Shown one piece after another: positions 1-7,001 of a stretch of DNA of 64,000 nucleotides (within the stretch, counting starts at the first letter, position 1; the number at the start of each line of letters is the position of its first letter). Position numbers and translations under genes: made by a program. This DNA is from Acetivibrio mesophilus. Its GTDB lineage: Bacteria; Bacillota; Clostridia; Acetivibrionales; Acetivibrionaceae. The notes under the pieces were generated by a model. It did not search any database. It saw only the letters and a program-made list of their open reading frames with translations, and was not told the DNA's origin. The stretch lies in the NCBI RefSeq assembly GCF_004102745.1, contig NZ_RLII01000017.1:1-64000 (forward strand). Reading direction: 5' to 3'.

Positions 1-438
1 CGTCAGGTTACCGATACAGTGAAAGAACAGGCTAAACAGGGCCAGAATATAGTTACTGCAGTTGAAAATGTCACGAACCAGGCTGCTCAAATTACCAATG
101 TAACAAAAGAACAGGCACATGGTGTTGAGGATATAGTTAAAGGTGTGGCTAATGCAAGAGAACAAGTAAAACAGATTACAACAGCCATAAAGGAGCAGAC
201 AATAAGTGCCGATAGGATTATTAATAACGTTGAGGATGTGACTGTTCAAGCTAATGAAGTGACTGCTGCAACTAAAGTTCAGGCAAATGAGGTAGAACAG
301 TTGGCAAAATATACGTCGGAGATCAACCGCGTTATTAATCTTAACATCAACGACGTTGAACGCACTTGTGCAGTAACAAGAGAATTGACGGAATACTCGG
401 AAGAAATTATAGATGCACTACAGGAATTAGCTCAATAG
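1..438 (+). CDS. Chemoreceptor-like coiled-coil protein, C-terminal part
   Basis: The frame is open to the left edge, so only the last 145 codons are visible. The sequence is an almost unbroken heptad-like coiled coil rich in Q, E, V, N and A, with recurring KEQ..G/A-V-E-x-I units, as in the cytoplasmic part of methyl-accepting chemotaxis proteins. The conserved signalling tip of MCPs is not in the visible part, so it either lies upstream or is absent. cheR follows 154 bases downstream and then cheB, which supports a chemosensory role. Membrane segments, HAMP or sensor domains cannot be judged. It could also be a structural coiled-coil protein of another kind. Confidence 0.6.
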   Translation, partial: RQVTDTVKEQAKQGQNIVTAVENVTNQAAQITNVTKEQAHGVEDIVKGVANAREQVKQITTAIKEQTISADRIINNVEDVTVQANEVTAATKVQANEVEQLAKYTSEINRVINLNINDVERTCAVTRELTEYSEEIIDALQELAQ

Positions 439-537
439 CGTTTCAAATCGGCTAATATCGAAGCTTGATTTAACTTAAAAAAGGAGAATGTACCTCTATT
501 TATTAAAGGAAGCAACTTCAACCATTATATTTATATT

Positions 538-558
538 GGAGAGGCGGTATGCCTCTCC
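538..558 (+). terminator. Hairpin between receptor gene and cheR
   Basis: Perfect 8-bp stem (ggagaggc / gcctctcc) with a 5-base loop, followed by attatttt. It lies 15 bases before the cheR ribosome-binding site. It could be a weak terminator or attenuator that lowers cheR/cheB expression relative to the receptor-like gene. Confidence 0.45.
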
Positions 559-592
559 ACAGATTATTTTAGGGAGGGTGTAGCAAATTTGT

Positions 593-1405
593 ATGGATAC
601 ATTCGGTTTAATTCAATTAGCAGAGCTTATATATGAATATTGTGGTATTGACTTTTATAAAAATCTTTCCTCTCTTGAGGCTAAAATATCAGAGAGGCTT
701 AAGGAGCTAGGACTTTCATGTTGGGAATATGGAGGCTATCTAAGGGTTGAACCGAAAGAATGGGATACTCTTATTGAACTCATTACAGTAAATGAGACCT
801 ATTTCTTCCGTGAAGAAAACCTTTTGGAAGAATTTCGAAAGGTCATACTTCCTCAATATAAAGACCGTACACCGAATAATCCTTTGCGTATATGGTGTTC
901 AGCTTGTTCTAGCGGGGAAGAACCATATACCTTGGCAATATTAAGTGAAGAAACAGGGTTGTTTGAAGCTGGGGCTATTGAGATCATCGCTTCAGATATA
1001 GATAAAAAGGTTTTGGAAAAAGCTACGCGGGGTTTATATAATAAAAAATCATTTTCCTTTCGTACAATGCCAAAAGAAATGCTTGATAAATACTTTGTTC
1101 TATTTGGAGAGGACTATAAGGTTAAGGATTCAATAAGGGCTAAGGTTAATTTTCGCAGGCTCAATCTTTTGGAGGAAAACATATCAGAGAAGATTGGAAA
1201 GGTAGATATAATCTTCTGCAGGAATGTACTGATTTATTTTGATAAGAAAGCAATAGATAAAGTTATTAGTTCTTTATGTGATACGTTAAAAGTTGGTGGA
1301 TACTTGTTTTTAGGCCATGCAGAGACTATAACGGGCATGAATACTGGATTTGAAACGATATATGCTCCCTCGACATTTTATTATCGGAAAGGAGAAAAGC
1401 GTTAA
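593..1405 (+). CDS. cheR: CheR, chemoreceptor glutamate O-methyltransferase
   Basis: Transfers methyl groups from S-adenosylmethionine to glutamates of chemoreceptors during adaptation; cytoplasmic. The 270 residues match the normal CheR length. A helical N-terminal domain (about 1-75) ends in NETYFFRE (67-74). The SAM-binding loop is CSACSSGEEPYTLA (102-115), followed by ASDID (133-137) and the late motif FCRNVLIYF (208-216). The ATG is preceded by agggaggg at 571-578. The stop codon overlaps the start of cheB by one base (taatg), indicating translational coupling. No C-terminal TPR or other extension is present, so it is a stand-alone CheR. Confidence 0.95.
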   Translation: MDTFGLIQLAELIYEYCGIDFYKNLSSLEAKISERLKELGLSCWEYGGYLRVEPKEWDTLIELITVNETYFFREENLLEEFRKVILPQYKDRTPNNPLRIWCSACSSGEEPYTLAILSEETGLFEAGAIEIIASDIDKKVLEKATRGLYNKKSFSFRTMPKEMLDKYFVLFGEDYKVKDSIRAKVNFRRLNLLEENISEKIGKVDIIFCRNVLIYFDKKAIDKVISSLCDTLKVGGYLFLGHAETITGMNTGFETIYAPSTFYYRKGEKR

Positions 1406-2490
1406 TGCAGCAATATGGGGTATTAGTGGTGGACGACTCTTCTTTTATGCGAAGATGTATCAGCCTGATCATAGAGAAAGATCCACAACTTTTTATTATA
1501 GGAATTGCAAGAAACGGTATTGAAGCGATAGAAAAAGTACAGAGGCTAAAGCCTGACATTGTGACAATGGATATAGAGATGCCTGAAATGGATGGCATGA
1601 CTGCGTTAAAGGAGATTATGAATAACTGCCCTGTTCCTGTTGTAATGTTGAGTAACCGAACCGATAAGGATCCAGAAACAACTTTTCGGGCTTTGGAGGC
1701 GGGGGCTGCAGACTTTTATTTAAAGAGGGTACTATTGGAAGAGACTGTAAAGCCGGAAATAATAAAGGAATTTTTAGATAGGTTAAAAGCTATCGCCCAA
1801 AAAGCAAGAAAATCTGAAATTGAGGAAAAGGATGAGATATCTAATTCTGAAAATGTATCCGAAATTCTTGAAAACATCTTAAATATGCCTGAAGATTCGA
1901 TTGAAGCAAAATCGGGATTGGCTGATTTATTAATAATAGGGTGTTCTACGGGAGGACCTTCTGCGTTACAGTCCATTCTCCCACGTTTCCCGAAAGAGAC
2001 TCATGTACCTATTGTTGTTCTACAGCATATGCCGCCAGGGTTTACGAAACCGTTGGCTGAACGTTTTGATACTATTTGCAATTTACGTGTGAAAGAAGCT
2101 GAGGACGGAGATATTCTTGAGGCTGGCAATATTTACATAGCTCCAGCAGGCTACCAAACCTTCCTTGATAAAAAAACAGATGGTTCGATAGCTTTAAGGA
2201 TAGAAGACTGCCCGTTCGTCGAATCGGTTTACAAACCATCTATTAATGTAACTTTAGATTCAGCAGCACCTATTTATAAAGAAAGATTGCTGTCGGTTAT
2301 TCTCACAGGGATGGGGAATGATGGACTTGTTGGGTGTGAGTCGGTAAAAAAATATAACGGACGGATAATTGTTGAGGCAGAGGAATCCTGCGTTGTATAT
2401 GGTATGCCCAGGGTAGTTTATGAGGCAGGGCTTGCGGATGTTCAAGTGCCTCTATCGAACATTTTTAATAAAATAATGCGCTATATCTGA
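1405..2490 (+). CDS. cheB: CheB, receptor methylesterase/deamidase with receiver domain
   Basis: Removes methyl groups from chemoreceptor glutamates when activated by phosphorylation. The N-terminal receiver domain (1-120) has the acidic pair D10/D11, the phospho-acceptor D56 in TMDIEMP, and K107. A charged linker runs about 125-172. The C-terminal esterase domain has the catalytic triad of the family: S181 (GCSTGGPSAL), H208 (VVLQHMPPGFT) and D306 (TGMGNDG). Length (361) is typical. It overlaps cheR by one base, so the two opposing adaptation enzymes are made from one transcript. No cheA or cheY is seen in this window. Confidence 0.96.
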   Translation: MQQYGVLVVDDSSFMRRCISLIIEKDPQLFIIGIARNGIEAIEKVQRLKPDIVTMDIEMPEMDGMTALKEIMNNCPVPVVMLSNRTDKDPETTFRALEAGAADFYLKRVLLEETVKPEIIKEFLDRLKAIAQKARKSEIEEKDEISNSENVSEILENILNMPEDSIEAKSGLADLLIIGCSTGGPSALQSILPRFPKETHVPIVVLQHMPPGFTKPLAERFDTICNLRVKEAEDGDILEAGNIYIAPAGYQTFLDKKTDGSIALRIEDCPFVESVYKPSINVTLDSAAPIYKERLLSVILTGMGNDGLVGCESVKKYNGRIIVEAEESCVVYGMPRVVYEAGLADVQVPLSNIFNKIMRYI

Positions 2491-2579
2491 TAATGAATGT
2501 CAGGTAATCCGGTTGTCTTTTTTTAACTAAAGTCATTCTTATATATTATTTCTCTACTAGTTTTGTCTTGTAAATCAGT

Positions 2580-2752
2580 CCTGAAGGAATTGCTTTTATA
2601 TTAGCTACAGTTTTACAATTGTCAAATGTATTGTTGTTTTCCCTAAGGGGAAGTTATTATGAAGCATAATAATATTTGTCCCGGAATGAAACATATTACT
2701 TATCACCTGCAGTATATTCAAAGGGCTCGAATACTGTAGTTGCAGCTTTTCT
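2580..2752 (-). pseudogene. Decayed fragment of an amino-acid binding protein gene
   Basis: Read leftward, this stretch gives pieces such as FEPFEY, DKYYYAS, NNTFDNCKT and IKAIPSG, which align with FEPFEY, DKYYNAS, NDTTFDNCKT and VEAILSG of the binding protein at 4929-5780. At the DNA level it follows bases 5152-5270 and then jumps to 5431-5480, so about 160 bases are missing internally. Several stop codons interrupt the frame. It is a dead, internally deleted paralogue on the same strand as the intact gene. Confidence 0.8.
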
Positions 2753-2857
2753 AAACATTCTCCTTAAATCTATATAAACTTATACATTTTGTGTATCAAT
2801 TAATATTAATGCAAATGATTGTATTCCAAATATCTGTCAACATTAAACATATTCTTT

Positions 2858-2916
2858 ACAAGCAAGATAACTGGTATGAATAGTGAAACACTGCTCATAC
2901 CAGTTATCTTGCTTGT
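2858..2916. repeat. Perfect 22-bp inverted repeat (hairpin)
   Basis: The arms 2858-2879 and 2895-2916 are exact reverse complements, separated by 15 bases. No T-run follows on the plus strand. The arms are longer than a usual intrinsic terminator, so this may be a bidirectional terminator left from lost genes or the tip of a small mobile element. Confidence 0.6.
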
Positions 2917-2950
2917 TGTGCCGTCGCCTCAATCAACAACAATATTATAA

Positions 2951-3055
2951 TTATCTTTTAAAGACTCCTTCATTAGTTTCTGTAGGCGTAGGAGTAGGAA
3001 CTCGCGTGGGTGTTGGTGTTATTGTTGGGTTCAAATCTTCAACTGGAAACTTAAA
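2951..3055 (-). pseudogene. Remnant of a Pro/Thr-linker protein
   Basis: The minus strand reads P-V-E-D-L-N followed by a PT-rich linker (PTITPTPTRVPTPTPT), then about ten residues and a stop at 2951. Such linkers are typical of cellulosomal and anchored proteins and of the lipoprotein at 29553-30590. A stop codon and frame change lie just upstream, so only a tail remains. The parent family cannot be named. Confidence 0.5.
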
Positions 3056-3146
3056 ACAGCAGTAACAATATTAATTGTACTTTGAGTGCAAAACATTGCA
3101 AAGTTATGCGTTTGAAGAATCTCAAGGTCTGAATATAGGTGATTGG

Positions 3147-3332
3147 CAATTAAAATAGAAATGCTTAAGGCTGTGGACTTCTTAAAACATCCACAGGAGT
3201 AAGCAGCAAAAGGAATATACTCAACAAAAAATGAGAGGGATAGATTTAGCTTTGAGCAAAGAACGTATCAATTAATCAAATAGCCACCAAATTTGATGGC
3301 TAAAATTATTCGCAGATAGAAACAATACTTAA
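3147..3332 (+). pseudogene. Decayed fragment of an FtsH-like ATPase gene
   Basis: The plus strand reads IEMLKAVDFLKHPQE-stop-AAKG, matching residues 151-170 of the ATPase at 7002-8183. After a gap it reads SINQIATKFDG-stop and SQIETILNE, matching residues 334-355. About 160 codons are deleted between the blocks and in-frame stops are present. The intact relative lies on the opposite strand 3.7 kb away, so this is an inverted, dead paralogue. Confidence 0.8.
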
Positions 3333-3342
3333 TGAGGTATAT

Positions 3343-4167
3343 TTATAATACTTTCGACAAAAATTCCTTAGTTCTGATATTTTGAGGGTTTGAAAAGATC
3401 TCATCGGGAGTATTCTCCTCCAGAATCCTTCCCTCATCCATAAACAAAACTCTAGTAGCTATTTCTCTTGCAAACCCCATTTCATGAGTTACGATAACCA
3501 GAGTCATTCCTTCGGCAGCAAGCTGCTTGATAAGGTCAAGAACCTCTCCGACCATCTCCGGATCAAGTGCTGAAGTAGGCTCATCAAACAGAATGACTTT
3601 TGGGTTCATGGCAAGGGCACGAACTATAGCTATTCTTTGCTTCTGACCACCGGAAAGAGTTGATGGATAGACGTTGGCTTTATCTTCAAGTCCAATTCTT
3701 CTCAGCAGACGCAGGGCGTTTTCTCTTGCATCTGCCTTTATTTTTTCACGGGTAGTATTAATTTCATATAAAGGCTTTTTTTCTTTACTAAAAATATTAC
3801 GAAGCCTTATAAAGAAATTCTTAAACTTCTTTGAATTAAGATCATGTATTCCTATATATACCGGTGCAAGCATTATATTTTCAATAACAGTCTTATTGTT
3901 GAATAGATTGAATTGCTGAAAAACCATACCCATATGTCGCCGATGAATGTTGATATCTACTCTCATATCTGCAATATCAACACCTTCAAATATTATTGAA
4001 CCGCTTGTAGGGTCTTCCATACAATTGAGGCAGCGCAGAAAGGTGCTTTTTCCGCTTCCGGACGGACCTATGATGGCAACCTTCTCACCTTCTTTGATGC
4101 TTATTGTAATACCTTTCAACACATCAAGATTGCCATAGCTTTTTTTTAAATTAATTACGTCTATCAC
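3343..4167 (-). CDS. Polar amino-acid ABC transporter, ATP-binding subunit
   Basis: Powers import of a polar amino acid (GlnQ/HisP family). Walker A is GPSGSGKST (34-42), the Q-loop glutamine lies in MVFQQFN (81-87), the signature is LSGGQKQR (171-178), Walker B is VILFDEP (191-197), and the switch histidine follows in VTHEM. At 274 residues it is longer than the roughly 240 of the family. The excess is a basic insertion at about 104-145, between the Q-loop and the signature. Its start overlaps the permease gene by 17 bases, and the binding protein is upstream on the same strand, so the three form one leftward operon. Substrate cannot be read from sequence. Confidence 0.92.
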   Translation of the reverse strand: MIDVINLKKSYGNLDVLKGITISIKEGEKVAIIGPSGSGKSTFLRCLNCMEDPTSGSIIFEGVDIADMRVDINIHRRHMGMVFQQFNLFNNKTVIENIMLAPVYIGIHDLNSKKFKNFFIRLRNIFSKEKKPLYEINTTREKIKADARENALRLLRRIGLEDKANVYPSTLSGGQKQRIAIVRALAMNPKVILFDEPTSALDPEMVGEVLDLIKQLAAEGMTLVIVTHEMGFAREIATRVLFMDEGRILEENTPDEIFSNPQNIRTKEFLSKVL

Positions 4168-4861
4168 TCTTTCTTAGCCTCCTTTCCATTACTTTTATGA
4201 ACGTTGCTATCATCATAACCAATACAATATAAATAACTGCCATAACAAAATACGGAACCATAAATTCATAGCTATTGTTGCCTATATAATTAAATGCAAC
4301 ATACAAATCAGAAACACCGACAAAGCTTACGACAGAAGTTTCCTTAATCAAGGCTATGAATTCATTTCCCAGAGTAGGAAGTATGTTTTTGACAGCTTGA
4401 GGGACAACTATTTTAAGCATTGCGACGCGGTAACTGAGGCCAAGAGCGCGGCCTGCCTCCATCTGACCATGGTCTACAGACATAATTCCGCCTCTCATTA
4501 TTTCAGAAACATAAGCACCGCTATTGAGACCAAATACCAACACACAGACAGAAAGTGAAGACATATTGATGCCAAGCAGAGGCAGAACTACATAATAGGC
4601 TACCAGAAGCTGCACAACAACCGGTGTGCCCCTGAATAATCCAACATAAAAATCACATAGAACATCTAATATTCTAGGTAATATTTTATATTTGGGCACT
4701 ACTTTAACAATAGCAATTAATGTTCCAATGATGATTCCCAATACAAGTCCCAAAATTGCGATATAAAGGGTATTTCTAAGACCCATGAGGACTTTGGTGT
4801 AGCCATTATATTCATAAAAAATTTCCCAGAACTTCAATAGTTTTTTATCAAAATTTCCCAT
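4151..4861 (-). CDS. Polar amino-acid ABC transporter, permease subunit
   Basis: Membrane channel subunit of the HisM/GlnP family, 236 residues. Hydrophobic segments lie near residues 28-50, 70-100 and 195-220. The cytoplasmic EAA loop, contact point for the ATPase, is seen as [20 protein letters not shown] followed by [14 protein letters not shown] good ribosome-binding site (aaggga) precedes the ATG. It lies 67 bases after the binding-protein gene and overlaps the ATPase gene, so it is co-transcribed with both. A single permease gene suggests that it works as a homodimer. Confidence 0.92.
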   Translation of the reverse strand: MGNFDKKLLKFWEIFYEYNGYTKVLMGLRNTLYIAILGLVLGIIIGTLIAIVKVVPKYKILPRILDVLCDFYVGLFRGTPVVVQLLVAYYVVLPLLGINMSSLSVCVLVFGLNSGAYVSEIMRGGIMSVDHGQMEAGRALGLSYRVAMLKIVVPQAVKNILPTLGNEFIALIKETSVVSFVGVSDLYVAFNYIGNNSYEFMVPYFVMAVIYIVLVMMIATFIKVMERRLRKSDRRN

Positions 4862-4928
4862 AACAATCCCTTATATAATACAATACCCGAAAAATATCCT
4901 AAAGAGTATTGTACCACTACTATTAAAA

Positions 4929-5780
4929 TTAGTTGAGTTCGTTAATTGCTCTTACTATACTTTGAGCAGGAGCCTCATCGATAATAACATAGCTGATATT
5001 GCCGTTGAGCATATCCTGAACGGCAAGAGAGCCTGATTTATAACCTACACATTTAACATTATAACCTTCAAAGCCCCAATCTTCATCGCCTTCAACATAG
5101 AATTGACCGGTAGTACCTATCTGAACGCCAATTTTTGTATCACTGCTTAATCCTGAAAGGATTGCTTCAACATCAGCAGCAGTTTTACAGTTATCGAATG
5201 TAGTGTCGTTTTCTTTAACGATAAGTTTTTGGGAAGCGTTATAATATTTGTCGGTGAAGGTAACATACTCTTTTCTGTCCTCTTTTATTGTAAGACCGGA
5301 CATTGCGATGTCGGCTTTTCCCTGACCTACGGAAAGACAAACAGCATCAAAGTCCATGTTATTGATTACGAGTTCTTTTCCAAGATGGTCTGCAAGAAGT
5401 GCAGCAATTTCCATATCAATACCATAATACTTATCGCCTATAATATATTCAAAGGGCTCAAATGCTGCATTTGTAGCTATAATAAGTTGGTCTTTGCTGC
5501 TATCTTGTACTGCCGATGTAACAGGTTCAGGTTCCCCATCGCCAAAGTATTTATTGCTTATTTTTTCGAGGGTTCCATCGGATTTGATTTGCGAAATAAA
5601 TTCATTTACCTTTGAAAGTAGTTCCGGCTGGTTTTTATCTACACCAAAAGCATATTCTTCTTCAGTTAATGGTATATCAATAACTTTAGCGCGGGAACTT
5701 TCGCTGCCTGAATTACAGCCTGTGAGAATAAAACTGCAAAGCATCAGCATTGCAACAGTTAGAATAAAACCTTTTTTCAT
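4929..5780 (-). CDS. Amino-acid binding lipoprotein, apparently circularly permuted
   Basis: Extracellular substrate-binding lipoprotein (SBP family 3) of the adjacent transporter. The start is set at 5780 because aaggag lies just upstream and the protein then begins with a lipoprotein signal ending in ILTGC (C22). The 48 residues upstream in frame lack these features. The order of parts is unusual. Residues 32-80 (KVIDIPLTEEEYAFGVDKN to SNKYFG) match what is normally the C-terminal end of the family. They are followed by a short linker and then by the normal N-terminal start (IIATNAAFEPFEY, 100-112). The protein stops at VIIDEAPAQSIVRAINELN, where a usual family member would continue with the segment found here at the front. 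All parts of both lobes are therefore present, so it is probably folded and functional. Confidence 0.88.
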   Translation of the reverse strand: MKKGFILTVAMLMLCSFILTGCNSGSESSRAKVIDIPLTEEEYAFGVDKNQPELLSKVNEFISQIKSDGTLEKISNKYFGDGEPEPVTSAVQDSSKDQLIIATNAAFEPFEYIIGDKYYGIDMEIAALLADHLGKELVINNMDFDAVCLSVGQGKADIAMSGLTIKEDRKEYVTFTDKYYNASQKLIVKENDTTFDNCKTAADVEAILSGLSSDTKIGVQIGTTGQFYVEGDEDWGFEGYNVKCVGYKSGSLAVQDMLNGNISYVIIDEAPAQSIVRAINELN

Positions 5781-5931
5781 AAAACATTCTCCTTCAAAAA
5801 ACTTTATAAACTCATATATCTTATGCATACATTGTTATAAATATAAATTATCGTATCCCGGCGTTTTTGTCAACATAAAGTATGTTATCTTTTTAACAAG
5901 AATAAAGGCTGCACTAGAGCGATAGGATGTT

Positions 5932-5961
5932 TTGTAAAGAAAACTCCAATCGTGGTATAAT
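5932..5961 (+). promoter_or_regulatory. Sigma-A-like promoter for the TraB/ChaN-like gene
   Basis: TTGTAA (5932-5937), 18-base spacer, TATAAT (5956-5961). It predicts a leader of about 85 bases before the ATG at 6053. The motif gcgat recurs before and after it (near 5919, 5977 and 6029), possibly an operator. Confidence 0.5.
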
Positions 5962-6052
5962 CAATATATTGTTGATGCGATAATTTATGAAGAAAAATGT
6001 ATAAGTAGTGTTTTCTTCGCATAATTATGCGATTGGATAGGATGGGGGATTA

Positions 6053-6883
6053 ATGAAAAAGTATTTTATGTCTGGAAATATGAAAAGTAAGTATATGGGA
6101 AAAGGGAGAAAGGATAAGATTCTAGGTTTTTCACTTGTCATGATGTTGATCTTGTTAATGACATTCACAGCTTGTTCCAAAAACTCTGATTCTACCGTTG
6201 AAGATAAGTCCGCAAAACAGATTTATCTATATGGAGAAAGGCATGGGGTAGAAAAAATATTGGATAAAGAGTTTGATTTGTGGTGTGAATATTATAACAA
6301 CAAGAATATGAGACATTTATTCGTTGAGCTTTCTTATTATACTGCAGAGTTTTTGAACCTTTGGATGGAGTCAGACAGTGACGATATTTTGGATGAGATT
6401 TATAATGATTGGATTGGCACTGCTTCACATAATCCTTATACAAAGGAGTTTTATAAGAATATTAAGAGTAAATGCCCTGAGACGATTTTTCATGGCACAG
6501 ATGTTGGACACCAATACGATAGTACCGGGAAACGATTCTTGAAGTATCTTGAAGAGAATAATCTCAAAGATACAGAACAATATAAATTAGCGCAGGAAGC
6601 AATAGAACAAGGAAAATATTTTTATGAAAACGATGATGATGTATATCGTGAAAATAAGATGGTAGAAAATTTTATACGGGAATATGATGCTTTAAACGGA
6701 GAAAGTATTATGGGTATTTACGGCAGTGCCCACACTGGCCTAGATGCCCTGGACTTTACTAATTCTGTACCGTGCATGGCAAATCAACTAAAGGACGTTT
6801 ATAAAGATATTATTTATTCGGAGGACTTATCTTGGTTAGCGATGAACCCGTTTGAAAGAATTGTATTTCGCCTCTTGGAATGA
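6053..6883 (+). CDS. Lipoprotein of the TraB/ChaN/EreA-like (Tiki-type) fold
   Basis: A 276-residue predicted lipoprotein. A basic N-terminus, a hydrophobic run (24-38) and the lipobox TFTAC (C41) precede the mature part. Motifs resemble the Tiki/TraB-ChaN superfamily: LYGERHG (59-65), a buried glutamate in FVELSYY (90-96), HGTDVGHQYD (147-156) and a late IYGSAHTG (222-229). The conserved Glu/His residues are those used in this fold for metal binding or hydrolysis. Exact substrate is unknown. The last codons lie inside a 60-bp sequence repeated at 12148-12207, so the C-terminus may have been altered by that element. It stands alone, divergent from the amino-acid transporter. Confidence 0.6.
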   Translation: MKKYFMSGNMKSKYMGKGRKDKILGFSLVMMLILLMTFTACSKNSDSTVEDKSAKQIYLYGERHGVEKILDKEFDLWCEYYNNKNMRHLFVELSYYTAEFLNLWMESDSDDILDEIYNDWIGTASHNPYTKEFYKNIKSKCPETIFHGTDVGHQYDSTGKRFLKYLEENNLKDTEQYKLAQEAIEQGKYFYENDDDVYRENKMVENFIREYDALNGESIMGIYGSAHTGLDALDFTNSVPCMANQLKDVYKDIIYSEDLSWLAMNPFERIVFRLLE

Positions 6884-6930
6884 AATGAAAGGGGCAAAAG
6901 CGAAAGGACTCGATTTCCCGAGCTTTTATT
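6871..6930 (+). repeat. 60-bp interspersed repeat, copy 1
   Basis: Starts cctcttggaatgaaatgaaa and ends cccgagcttttatt, nearly identical to 12148-12207. A shortened version lies at about 29502-29525. It contains two small inverted repeats (gcctctt/aagaggc in copy 2, ctcg/cgag in both). Copy 1 includes the stop codon of the preceding gene. Confidence 0.8.
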
Positions 6931-6940
6931 TTGGTTTATG

Positions 6941-6975
6941 GAAAAATATATATAAGGGGGATTTTAGTCCCCCTT
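6941..6975 (-). terminator. Intrinsic terminator of the FtsH-like gene
   Basis: Arms aaggggga (6954-6961) and tccccctt (6968-6975) form an 8-bp G/C-rich stem with a 6-base loop. On the minus strand this is followed by a T/A-rich tract ending in five Ts, 26 bases after the stop codon at 7002. Confidence 0.75.
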
Positions 6976-7001
6976 TGGCTAGCGCTTTGCCAAGCACTTT
7001 A

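Noticed and set aside
1326-1598. Minus-strand frames over cheR/cheB and many similar frames opposite other genes
   Set aside because: Antisense shadows of clearly identified proteins, without ribosome-binding sites or family features.
2883-3065. Plus-strand 60-codon frame with VGVGVG repeats
   Set aside because: It is the antisense of a PTPTPT linker remnant; no ribosome-binding site and no homology on the plus strand.
3343-5780. Binding protein as a frameshifted double-domain gene
   Set aside because: Sequence beyond the stop (4862-4928) and upstream of the signal peptide shows no further binding-protein homology, so permutation explains the order better.
5494-5925. Plus-strand frame of 143 codons opposite the binding-protein gene
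   Set aside because: Lies entirely over a well-supported minus-strand gene and its promoter; composition is that of an antisense shadow.
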